Below, one piece after another: positions 43,077 through 50,491 of a stretch of 50,491 nucleotides of DNA. The stretch is from contig CAMYJX010000003.1 of NCBI GenBank assembly GCA_947258825.1, positions 5,221-55,711 on the forward strand. The letters are read 5' to 3'. Source of the DNA: an uncultured Pseudomonadales bacterium. Lineage in GTDB: Bacteria; Pseudomonadota; Gammaproteobacteria; Pseudomonadales; Azotimanducaceae. A program made the position numbers and the translations under genes. The notes beneath the pieces were generated by a model. That model saw nothing but the letters and a program-made list of their open reading frames with translations, did no database searches and had not been told where the DNA came from. How positions within the stretch are numbered: the first letter of the stretch is position 1; every line of letters begins with the position of its first letter.

Positions 43077-43735
43077 CGACCGGGCTCGTCGCCCCAGAGA
43101 ATCTTGTGCAGCTGTACCTGCATACGGACCGGCAACCTGTCGCTGAGGATCCAGTCGGCCAGGTCCCCGGGGCCCAGCTGGCCGGTGCTCGGAGAGAACA
43201 GCACCTCTGCCGCGCGCTCGTAGATGTCATGTTCGTCGCACTTCATTTTCGCCCATTCGTAGTCCGAGCGATCACAGATGACGAACTTCACCTGGTCCTC
43301 GTCGGTCAGATGCGCCAGGTTCGACCAGAGGTTACGGGAAACTTCCCCTGAACCTGGCGTTTTCAGATCCAGGATCTTCACCACCCGGGAATCGACGCCG
43401 CTTACATCCAGAGCGCCACTGGTTTCCAGCGACACGGTGAATCCTGCATCGCACAGAGTGACGAGCAGCGGCACTGCGCCCGGTTGCGCCAGGGGCTCCC
43501 CACCGGTCACGGTCACGTGCCGAACGCCGAAGCCGCGAACCTGATCGACAATTTCAGTACGCGGCATCAGATTCCCACCGCTGAACGCATAGGACGTATC
43601 GCAGTAGCCGCAACGCAAGGGGCAGCCGGTCAGGCGAACGAACACGGTGGGTAGACCGCTGAAGGAGGTTTCACCCTGCAGGGATAGAAAGATCTCGGTA
43701 ATGCGCAGCCTGTCTTCTACGGCAACGCCGTTCAC
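43073..43735 (-). CDS. queE: 7-carboxy-7-deazaguanine synthase QueE
   Basis: This radical SAM enzyme of 220 residues rearranges 6-carboxytetrahydropterin to 7-carboxy-7-deazaguanine. The iron-sulfur ligands are C38, C42 and C45 in [15 protein letters not shown], the CxxxCxxC motif. SAM-contacting [11 protein letters not shown] is present. The start is a GTG at 43735 that overlaps the stop of cpoB as GTGA. It is followed by queC with a 4-bp overlap. Together they supply two consecutive steps toward queuosine; queD and queF are not in the window. Confidence 0.97.
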   Translation of the reverse strand: MNGVAVEDRLRITEIFLSLQGETSFSGLPTVFVRLTGCPLRCGYCDTSYAFSGGNLMPRTEIVDQVRGFGVRHVTVTGGEPLAQPGAVPLLVTLCDAGFTVSLETSGALDVSGVDSRVVKILDLKTPGSGEVSRNLWSNLAHLTDEDQVKFVICDRSDYEWAKMKCDEHDIYERAAEVLFSPSTGQLGPGDLADWILSDRLPVRMQVQLHKILWGDEPGR

Positions 43736-44481
43736 TGCAGCTCCGCCAGGTAGGTCTGCGCCAGACCCGCGGCCGAAGACTGTGGATACTCGGTTCGCGC
43801 CCGGTCGAGATACTCACGGGCTCGCTGATCGTCTCCCAGGCGATGATAGACAACCCCCAGCTTGTACAGGGCATCCGGCGCTTTCTGATGGTCGGCGTAG
43901 AGATTGGTAACCTGCACGAAAGACTGCCGCGCCTTCTCCAACTCGGTTTTGGCCAGATAGAGCTCTCCCAGCCAGTAAAAGGCATTAGCGGTGTAGGTAC
44001 CGTTGGGGTAGTTGACGATCAGCTGATTGAACGCGTCCGCCGACGCATCGAACTGACGAGCCTTCATCAGGTCGAAAGCCGCGGTATAACCATCGCGCTC
44101 GCTGCCGGTTGCCGGCGCGGTGGCGACTCTCTGACCGCCTGCGCCGCCGGTGCCGCCGGATTCCGGCATCGCCACGGCAGCGGGCTGCTGAGCATTCGCC
44201 CGCACGGATTGCATGCGCCGGTCGAGATCCAGGTACTGCTCCTGCTGATCGCGAGCAAGCCGATTGAGCTGGTAGCTCTGCTCTTCCACCATTCCGCGCA
44301 GCTCCTGGACCTCCTGCTGGAGCACCTGCAGCTGATAGAAAAGCTCCGACAGACGTGAGGCATCTCCGCCCGCGCGGGAATCCGCCCGGGACTCCTCGAC
44401 GGCCGCCGCGCCAAACGCGGGTGACGATAAAATTAACGATGCGAAGGCGAGGGTTCGCAATGCGCGGTAGGGTTCTTTCAC
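43732..44481 (-). CDS. cpoB: Cell division coordinator CpoB (YbgF)
   Basis: This periplasmic protein of 249 residues has a signal peptide (hydrophobic LAFASLILSSPAFG), an N-terminal coiled coil (LSELFYQLQVLQQEVQELRG and following), a low-complexity linker with Gly, and C-terminal TPR repeats (AFNQLIVNYPNGTYTANAFYWLG onward). CpoB links peptidoglycan synthesis to outer-membrane constriction through TolA and PBP1B. The start is a GTG at 44481. It lies between pal and queE in the standard order. Confidence 0.95.
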   Translation of the reverse strand: MKEPYRALRTLAFASLILSSPAFGAAAVEESRADSRAGGDASRLSELFYQLQVLQQEVQELRGMVEEQSYQLNRLARDQQEQYLDLDRRMQSVRANAQQPAAVAMPESGGTGGAGGQRVATAPATGSERDGYTAAFDLMKARQFDASADAFNQLIVNYPNGTYTANAFYWLGELYLAKTELEKARQSFVQVTNLYADHQKAPDALYKLGVVYHRLGDDQRAREYLDRARTEYPQSSAAGLAQTYLAELQ

Positions 44482-44519
44482 GGGTCTCTTCTCGAGTAGA
44501 ACAAGTTCCGACGGCGATG

Positions 44520-45056
44520 TCAGCGATAGATCAGGATCGCCCGCCGATTGCGCGCCCAGGCGGAATCATCGTGACCGGGGTCTTCCGGGCGCTCTTCACC
44601 ATAGCTTACGGTTTCAACCTGCCTTGGAGATGCGCCCGCTGAGAGCAGGAAGCTGCGCACGGCATCCGCCCGACGCTCTCCCAAAGCCAGGTTGTACTCG
44701 CGGGTTCCTCGCTCATCGCAGTGACCCTCGATGACCACGCTCCGGTCCGGATTGTTGCGCATTATGGTGGCATGCATCTCCAGGGACGCAAGGTCGTCCG
44801 GGTCCAGTACCGAGCGGTCATACGCGAAATAAAACGTGCGGGAAAGCAGCCGGGTTGTGCCCGGAACAAACGGGTTGCCGTTGGCATCAAAGGTGGTTCC
44901 CAGCTCTGAAGCCGGCGGCGGCGTGGTGTCAGGGGTTCCCATCGGGGCTTCGGAGGGCACGGTGGGTTCCGTCTGGGAACCATCGCTGGCGCAACCTGCC
45001 AGGACAAGCGTGACCAGCAGCGCGACGCAGATGTTCCCAAACCTCGAGGTAATCAT
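44520..45056 (-). CDS. pal: Peptidoglycan-associated lipoprotein Pal
   Basis: This outer-membrane lipoprotein has 178 residues. The signal peptide ends with the lipobox LAGC (residues 19-22), so Cys 22 is lipidated. The C-terminal OmpA-like domain has VIEGHCDERGTREYNLALGE and ERRADAVRSFL, which bind peptidoglycan. A Pro/Thr-rich linker joins them. The ATG at 45056 follows AGGAGA; the frame is open to 45149 without signal-peptide character. Pal binds TolB and anchors the Tol machine. Confidence 0.97.
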   Translation of the reverse strand: MITSRFGNICVALLVTLVLAGCASDGSQTEPTVPSEAPMGTPDTTPPPASELGTTFDANGNPFVPGTTRLLSRTFYFAYDRSVLDPDDLASLEMHATIMRNNPDRSVVIEGHCDERGTREYNLALGERRADAVRSFLLSAGASPRQVETVSYGEERPEDPGHDDSAWARNRRAILIYR

Positions 45057-45185
45057 CGATTCTGTTCTCCTGTCCTGATAAGCGTTTCCAGGAAAAATCC
45101 TGCCAACCCGCCCTTTAGAAATCAAAAATGCCCGTTGCAGCAAGAACATGGAATTCCAATGCGGCTCTCAAACGACCCCAGTGCT

Positions 45186-46514
45186 TTACTCCGCTCCAAC
45201 GGCAGCACCGGTCGTCAGAACATCGAGGAACGGTGACCAGGCGGGCTCTCTGACGTCTCCCGTGGAAGACGGGAGTCTGTACTTGACGCGACCATCGATG
45301 GAAACAACCGCCAGTATACCTCTACCCCGATCCTGAGTCGCATAGATTAGCATCGTGCCGTTTGGCGCCAGCGACGGCGACTCATCCAGGTTCGTCTTCG
45401 TCAGCACCCGCACATCGTCCCGCTCCAGATCCTGCCAGGCAATGTGGAAAACCCCCTGCCGTCGATGGACAAAGACAAGATGCTTGCCGCCCGGCAGCAA
45501 CCGGGCCCGCGCGTTGTAGTCGCCCTGGAAAGTCAGCCGCTCCACCAGGTTGGTGGCCAGCTCAAGCTGATAGATCTGGGGACGGCCCCCGCGATCCGAC
45601 GTGAACAGCAGATGGCGGCCGTCTTCCGACCAGCTGGGCTCCGTATCGATGGCATGATGGCGGGTGAGTCGACGCAGCCGCCGATCCTGCAGGTTCATCA
45701 CGTATAGCTCCGGGTTCCCGTCCCGGGAAAGAACCATCGCCATCTGCTGGCCATCCGGCGAAAACATGGGGGAGCCGTTGATACCGGAAAACTGAGTGAT
45801 CAGTTCCCGGGAACCGGAGGCAATATTCTGCAGCACGATGGAAGGGCGACCCGTTTCGAAGGAGACATAGGCAGCGCTCTTTCCATCCGGGGACCAGCTG
45901 GCCGACAGGATCGGCTCGTCAGACGAGAACAGGGTTCTCGAACGCTCGCCATCGGAATCCGCCATCTCCAGGCTGTAGCTGGCGCTGGGGGAGCCGGAAT
46001 TCTTTGCAAGCACATAGAGAATGCGGGTGGAGAACGCGCCCTTTATGCCCGTAATCGCTTCGAAAACGTCATCCGAAACCCGATGCGCGATGTCGCGCCA
46101 CTGGGCCCGCGTGCCGGATACTTCGCGGGTCACCATCTGTCGCTCGTTGAACACATCGAACAGATAGTAGCGAACCGCGGTGTTACCGTTCGCCAACGTG
46201 CTGGTGCTTCCCACCAGAAGGTACTCCACACCGAGGATGCGCCAGTCGCGAAAGAAAACCTGAGATGGTTCCGTGGGCAGCGACAGCATGTCGTCCCGCG
46301 CCAGCGGCGCGAACTGGCCGCTGCGGGAAAGATCGAAGCCGATGATCTCGGATACGGTCTGCATGTTGTCGAACTCCGGGCCCTGCTGGAACGGTACTAC
46401 GGCGATGCGCGTCTGCTTGTCGTATCCCGCGTCGATGATGATGGTGTCCAGACTCTCGGCTGCCAGCACAGCCTGGCCGAATGCCCATAGCAGGGTCAGA
46501 TAAAACAATTTCAA
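45186..46514 (-). CDS. tolB: Tol-Pal system beta-propeller protein TolB
   Basis: This periplasmic protein of 442 residues has a signal peptide ([18 protein letters not shown]) followed by the N-terminal domain and a six-bladed propeller with repeated [41 protein letters not shown] motifs. The start is a TTG at 46514 whose last base pair overlaps the tolA stop as TTGA; AGAGGA lies upstream. TolB switches between Pal and TolA during cell division. A gap of 129 bp separates it from pal, in which I see no clear terminator. Confidence 0.96.
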   Translation of the reverse strand: MKLFYLTLLWAFGQAVLAAESLDTIIIDAGYDKQTRIAVVPFQQGPEFDNMQTVSEIIGFDLSRSGQFAPLARDDMLSLPTEPSQVFFRDWRILGVEYLLVGSTSTLANGNTAVRYYLFDVFNERQMVTREVSGTRAQWRDIAHRVSDDVFEAITGIKGAFSTRILYVLAKNSGSPSASYSLEMADSDGERSRTLFSSDEPILSASWSPDGKSAAYVSFETGRPSIVLQNIASGSRELITQFSGINGSPMFSPDGQQMAMVLSRDGNPELYVMNLQDRRLRRLTRHHAIDTEPSWSEDGRHLLFTSDRGGRPQIYQLELATNLVERLTFQGDYNARARLLPGGKHLVFVHRRQGVFHIAWQDLERDDVRVLTKTNLDESPSLAPNGTMLIYATQDRGRGILAVVSIDGRVKYRLPSSTGDVREPAWSPFLDVLTTGAAVGAE

Positions 46515-47305
46515 CGCAAAAGGTCCTCTGGTCGGAATAACAGGGTGAAACGTCGGAAGTACTGCTCGAACAGATCCGGATCTTTCGGCACCTCGAAGCG
46601 CCGGGCTTTACGTACCGCAGCCTCTGCCGAACGATCGAAAGCGCCGTTGCCGCTGGATTCAACGAGGCTGACGGCAACCACATCGCCGGTAGGCACGAGC
46701 TCAACCCGCAGCTTGGCCTGCATGCCGTTTCGAGCGGAGGGCGGGCGAGACCAGTTGCCAACCACCGCCTGATAGATGCCCAGCCGGAACGACTGCGCCA
46801 CGGTTTCGCTGTCCGCAGTCTCGGATTGGGCCTGCAGATCCAGCGCCTCGTCCTCCAGCGCCTCCAGAAAAGAAGATTCAGCCAGCGCCTCGAGCTTCTG
46901 CTGCCGGGCAGCGTCCTCGGCTCGCGCCCGGCTGAGATCGTCGGCCCTCGCCTTGGCATCCGCTTGGGCCCTGGCGTGAGCTTCGGCCAGCGCTTTCTCC
47001 CGGGCCTTCGCGTCTGCCTGGGCCTTCTGTCGGGCTTCCGCCTCCGCTTTACGCCGACGATCTGCCTGCGGATCCGGCTTCGGCTGTGACTCGGCAGCCG
47101 GTTTCGGAGGCGGAGCCGCTCTTTTGCTGGGTCTGGGCTTGGCTTCGGGTTCCAGAACCAGCAGCGTCGATTTCACGATCTGCGGTCTGATGACGCGAGT
47201 CTCCTGCTGCGGGTTCCAGCCGGAGTAAAGCGCCAGCACAGCGAGCGAATGCAGCGCCAGCGCCAGCACAAGCGGCAACCCGTACTGCCTGATCGTGTAG
47301 ACCAT
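46511..47305 (-). CDS. tolA: Cell envelope protein TolA
   Basis: This protein of 264 residues has one N-terminal membrane anchor ([20 protein letters not shown]), then a Pro/Lys-rich stretch and a long Lys/Ala/Glu/Arg helix (about 60-160), then a globular C-terminal domain with [17 protein letters not shown] and [20 protein letters not shown]. The long helix spans the periplasm to reach Pal and TolB. It is shorter than the E. coli protein (421). The start ATG at 47305 is 7 bp after tolR. Confidence 0.95.
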   Translation of the reverse strand: MVYTIRQYGLPLVLALALHSLAVLALYSGWNPQQETRVIRPQIVKSTLLVLEPEAKPRPSKRAAPPPKPAAESQPKPDPQADRRRKAEAEARQKAQADAKAREKALAEAHARAQADAKARADDLSRARAEDAARQQKLEALAESSFLEALEDEALDLQAQSETADSETVAQSFRLGIYQAVVGNWSRPPSARNGMQAKLRVELVPTGDVVAVSLVESSGNGAFDRSAEAAVRKARRFEVPKDPDLFEQYFRRFTLLFRPEDLLR

Positions 47306-47312
47306 TGCGGGC

Positions 47313-47750
<438 letters not shown>

Positions 47751-47796
47751 CTACCCGCTCACTGCAAACCGTCTGCTGAGGGTGCCACTTTCCGCA

Positions 47797-48474
47797 TCAT
47801 TTTCGGGCATGAGAGACGCGATGAAGAATGCTGATGAGCTCGTCGCTGAAAGCCTGATATCGGTTCATCAGGGCCTCGACCCGGGCGGAAAAGCGGTTGT
47901 AGCCGATAACCGCGGGAATCGCGGCAAACAGCCCCATCGCCGTCGCCACCAGCGCCTCCGAAATACCCGGGGCGACGGAGGCCAGCGTTGCCTGGCTCAT
48001 GTTTGCCAGCGATCGGAACGAATTCATGATGCCCCACACCGTGCCGAAAAGACCGACGTAGGGACTGGTGGAGCCCACCGTTGCCAGAAACGGAAGATGG
48101 GTTTCCAGACGCTCCTCTTCCCGGGTCAGAGAGATGCGCACGGCGCGCTGCACACCCTGCATGACGAATTCCGAATCGCCGGAGCCCTGCTCCGTCAGCC
48201 GGGTGTATTCCTTGAAGCCGCTGACGAACAAGCCTTCGATGCCGGTCAGGTGGTCCTCCCCTTCCAGGTCGCTGAACAGCTGCCGCAGATCTATGCCCGA
48301 CCAGAAATGATCTTCGAAATCCTCCATCTCTCTCTGCACCCGGCGAAGGGCGAAGAATCGCTGAAAAATCATGACCCATGACGCAAGCGACGCAAGCAGC
48401 AGCAGGCCCATCACCGCCTGAACCAGCAGGCTCGCGTTGGCTATGAGTTCGAATATAGAAAGCTGTTCGGGCAA
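47797..48474 (-). CDS. tolQ: TolQ, ExbB-type proton-channel component
   Basis: This protein of 225 residues has three membrane segments (about 17-37, 125-150 and 165-190) and the family motif LATVGSTSPYVGLFGTVWG. It forms the Tol motor with TolR. The start is a TTG at 48474 preceded by GAGGAAA at 8 nt; no ATG fits the N-terminal MPEQLSIFELIAN. It lies 10 bp behind ruvB, without the ybgC thioesterase gene that usually stands between them. Confidence 0.96.
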   Translation of the reverse strand: MPEQLSIFELIANASLLVQAVMGLLLLASLASWVMIFQRFFALRRVQREMEDFEDHFWSGIDLRQLFSDLEGEDHLTGIEGLFVSGFKEYTRLTEQGSGDSEFVMQGVQRAVRISLTREEERLETHLPFLATVGSTSPYVGLFGTVWGIMNSFRSLANMSQATLASVAPGISEALVATAMGLFAAIPAVIGYNRFSARVEALMNRYQAFSDELISILHRVSHARK

Positions 48475-48484
48475 TGCGGTTTCC

Positions 48485-49549
48485 TCAGTCGAGGCCCAGT
48501 GGCGTTTGATCGGCGCTATCTGATTGCGCCGCGCTCGTGACGGGCTCCGGCAACTTCAGGCCGAAGTGCAGATAGGCTTTCTCGGTGGCCACCCTGCCGC
48601 GGGGCGTGCGCATCAGAAATCCCTGCTGAATGAGGAACGGCTCAAGCACATCCTCGATGGTATCCCGCTCCTCGCTGATCGCCGCGGAAAGTGAATCCAG
48701 GCCCACCGGACCGCCGGAGAATTTGTCGATGATGGTCTCCAGCAGCCGTCGGTCCATCACGTCGAACCCTTTCCTGTCCACGTTGAGCATATTCAGCGCC
48801 TCATCGGCGACTTCTCTGGAAATGACGCCATCTGCCCGCACCTCGGCAAAATCTCGAACCCGGCGCAGCAGGCGGTTGGCAATCCGCGGCGTGCCACGGG
48901 AACGTTTCGCCACTTCGCCCGCACCGGCCTCGCGTACGGACAGGCGTAGCTTTGCGGCTGAGCGGGTAACAATCTCACTGAGTTCTTCGACAGCGTAAAA
49001 CTCGAGTCGTTGCACGATGCCGAACCGATCCCGTAACGGCGATGTCAGCAATCCGGCCCGGGTAGTCGCGCCGATGAGGGTGAATTGAGGCAGATCCAGC
49101 TTCAGCGATCGGGCGGCGGGCCCCTCGCCGATCAGAATGTCGATCTGGAAGTCCTCCATCGCCGGATACAGGATCTCCTCCACCACCGGGCTCAGACGAT
49201 GAATCTCATCCACGAACAGCACGTCGCCCGCGTCCAGGTTGGTCAACATGGCTGCCAGTTCGGCGGGCCGTTCCAGCACGGGACCGGAAGTGGATTTGAT
49301 GGCGACGCCCATCTCGTTGGCAATAATGTTGGCAAGCGTGGTCTTGCCGAGCCCCGGCGGCCCGAAAATCAGCGTGTGATCCAGCGGCTCATCCCGGCGC
49401 CTGGCCGCCTGGATGAAAATTTCCATCTGTTCCTTCACCGCCCGCTGCCCGATGTACTCGTCGAGCCTGCCGGGTCTCAGCGCGCGATCGATCTGCTGCT
49501 CGCCACCCTGGACGGTGCCCTCGACCAGGCGATCCGGCTCGATGCTCAT
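48485..49549 (-). CDS. ruvB: Holliday junction branch-migration helicase RuvB
   Basis: This AAA+ ATPase of 354 residues drives branch migration with RuvA. Walker A is GPPGLGKT (63-70), Walker B is LFVDEIHR (D114, E115), sensor 1 is in LIGATTRAG and the C-terminal winged helix ends in [13 protein letters not shown]. The ATG overlaps the ruvA stop by 4 bp. The order ruvC-ruvA-ruvB followed by tolQ is standard for the class. Confidence 0.98.
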   Translation of the reverse strand: MSIEPDRLVEGTVQGGEQQIDRALRPGRLDEYIGQRAVKEQMEIFIQAARRRDEPLDHTLIFGPPGLGKTTLANIIANEMGVAIKSTSGPVLERPAELAAMLTNLDAGDVLFVDEIHRLSPVVEEILYPAMEDFQIDILIGEGPAARSLKLDLPQFTLIGATTRAGLLTSPLRDRFGIVQRLEFYAVEELSEIVTRSAAKLRLSVREAGAGEVAKRSRGTPRIANRLLRRVRDFAEVRADGVISREVADEALNMLNVDRKGFDVMDRRLLETIIDKFSGGPVGLDSLSAAISEERDTIEDVLEPFLIQQGFLMRTPRGRVATEKAYLHFGLKLPEPVTSAAQSDSADQTPLGLD

Positions 49550-50160
49550 GCAGCGCCCTCGGCGGCACGAGCCGCCAGACGAAGCGCAGCCCTCACCATC
49601 TCTTCCGTCGATGCGCCGTCGTTTTTGACCCCGCCTATCATGCGAGCCGCCTCGGCCGGCCGGTATCCCAAGGCCACCAGGGCCTCTTCCGCCTCGCCAG
49701 CCGCCTGTCCATCCGCACCTTGCGCCAGGGCGATTTCCTGAGGGCTCAGCGCCGGGAGCTTATCTTTCAACTCGACCAGCAGTCGTTCCGCCGTCTTGCG
49801 CCCGACACCGGGAACCCGGGTCAGCACCGCCACGTCGCCTGCCTGAACGCAGGCGGAAAGCTCAACCAGGCTGACGCTCGAAATCAGAGCCAGGGCCAGC
49901 TTGGGGCCGACGCCGGTGATCCTGATGAGCGCGCGAAACAGGTCCCTTTCGTCCCTCGAGGCAAAGCCGTAGAGCTGCTGAGCGTCTTCCCGAACAACGA
50001 AATGGGTGTACAGAGCAACCGGGTGGTCCTGCTTTTTCATCTGCGGCAGCTGGCTCAGCGTACCGACGGTCACTTCCAGCTCATAACCGACACCACCAAC
50101 GTCCACCAGGACGGCGTTGCCGCTTATCTCGACGAGTTGACCCCTGATTCGGCCGATCAT
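49546..50160 (-). CDS. ruvA: Holliday junction DNA helicase subunit RuvA
   Basis: This protein of 204 residues binds the four-way junction and RuvB. It starts [27 protein letters not shown] (domain I) in two adjoining strands, has helix-hairpin-helix motifs around [14 protein letters not shown] and [20 protein letters not shown], and a C-terminal domain III that contacts RuvB. It overlaps ruvB by 4 bp and lies 19 bp after ruvC. Confidence 0.97.
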   Translation of the reverse strand: MIGRIRGQLVEISGNAVLVDVGGVGYELEVTVGTLSQLPQMKKQDHPVALYTHFVVREDAQQLYGFASRDERDLFRALIRITGVGPKLALALISSVSLVELSACVQAGDVAVLTRVPGVGRKTAERLLVELKDKLPALSPQEIALAQGADGQAAGEAEEALVALGYRPAEAARMIGGVKNDGASTEEMVRAALRLAARAAEGAA

Positions 50161-50179
50161 GGCGGTACGGTGATAATCC

Positions 50180-50491
50180 CTAAGGCGTTGCGCGCGTATT
50201 CACGCGCGAAGTATTGACGTGACAAATGGCAATCGCAAGGGCGTCCGCCGCATCCGCCGAGGGGATGCCGGGAAGGGTGAGCAGCACACGGACCATGTGC
50301 TGAACCTGTTCCTTGCCGGCCCGTCCGGTTCCCACCACCGCCTGTTTGACCCGGCGCGCGGCATATTCAGATACCGGCAACCCGTGCGCCACGGCGGCAG
50401 CGATGGCGGCGCCTCTGGCCTGTTCCAGCTTCAGAGCCGATGCGGGGTTGGAACACAGAAAGACCTCCTCGATGGCGACCTCCGTCGGGGC
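50180..50491 (-). CDS. ruvC: Crossover junction endonuclease RuvC (C-terminal part, runs off the window)
   Basis: The frame enters from the right edge and ends at a TAG at 50180, giving the last 103 residues. [22 protein letters not shown] contains the catalytic Glu corresponding to E66 of E. coli in two adjoining blocks, and [14 protein letters not shown] contains the two C-terminal catalytic Asp residues. RuvC cuts Holliday junctions. A hairpin (50191-50208) overlaps the last codons. Confidence 0.95.
   Translation of the reverse strand, partial: APTEVAIEEVFLCSNPASALKLEQARGAAIAAAVAHGLPVSEYAARRVKQAVVGTGRAGKEQVQHMVRVLLTLPGIPSADAADALAIAICHVNTSRVNTRATP
50191..50208 (-). other. GC hairpin at the end of ruvC
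   Basis: CGCGCGT (50191-50197) and ACGCGCG (50202-50208) pair around the 4-nt loop ATTC, within the last codons of ruvC and upstream of ruvA. No T-run is attached. Confidence 0.4.

Overview
The window is about 50.5 kb of GC-rich, densely coded DNA. The block at the right end (ruvC-ruvA-ruvB-tolQ-tolR-tolA-tolB-pal-cpoB-queE-queC, all on the minus strand) is the classic gammaproteobacterial order, so the host is very probably a gammaproteobacterium. The catabolic gene content of the rest (P450s, acyl-CoA ligases, acyl-CoA dehydrogenases, class III CoA-transferases, many SDRs, a Rieske oxygenase) suggests a lineage that degrades terpenoid, steroid, branched-chain or aromatic compounds. I cannot name a species. 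No integrase, transposase, phage gene or CRISPR array was seen, and no stretch longer than about 300 bp lacks a gene.

Layout. 1-4504: the 5' part of an acyl-CoA ligase, a phytanoyl-CoA dioxygenase-like gene translationally coupled to an APH-type kinase, an epimerase-like SDR and an enoyl-CoA hydratase. 4588-7681: a four-gene envelope operon (membrane protein, winged-helix regulator, UppS paralogue, CreD) with two copies of a palindrome, one in the promoter and one inside the uppS-like gene. 7706-12655 (minus): an apparent operon P450 - SDR - SDR - GPH-type transporter - flavin-binding oxidoreductase. 12793-15609 (plus, divergent): P450 - APH kinase - DUF6285, where the last two resemble LvaA/LvaB of levulinate catabolism. 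15624-16122: a small membrane protein and tRNA-Lys(TTT) with a stable-RNA-type promoter. 16156-24954: a second acyl-CoA ligase, a TetR-Rieske oxygenase pair, a damaged SDR, a coupled acyl-CoA dehydrogenase pair, an epoxide-hydrolase/SnoaL-like protein and a CoA-transferase. 25016-35050: mostly single oxidoreductases, a secreted M20 peptidase, a GrdB-like gene interrupted by one in-frame TGA, an alpha/beta-hydrolase pseudogene and a second CoA-transferase. 35257-42347: the very large NAD-dependent glutamate dehydrogenase, a bestrophin-like membrane protein and a porin-like protein. 42384-50491 (minus): queC, queE, the Tol-Pal system and ruvABC.

The most interesting object is the GrdB-like gene at 29117-29929. 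Its only interruption is a TGA at the position where this family carries selenocysteine. An 8-bp hairpin with a GUC loop starts 10 nt after the TGA, which fits a bacterial SECIS. I read it as a selenoprotein, not a pseudogene. Second is the UppS/CreD operon with its repeated operator-like palindrome. Third is the P450-kinase-DUF6285 cassette. A 38-bp tandem repeat with an inverted partner that contains the stop codon of the upstream gene lies directly before the selenoprotein gene. Two genes (SDR 20018-20818 and hydrolase 31977-32704) look damaged by internal deletions, which points to gene decay in the accessory part or to assembly errors.
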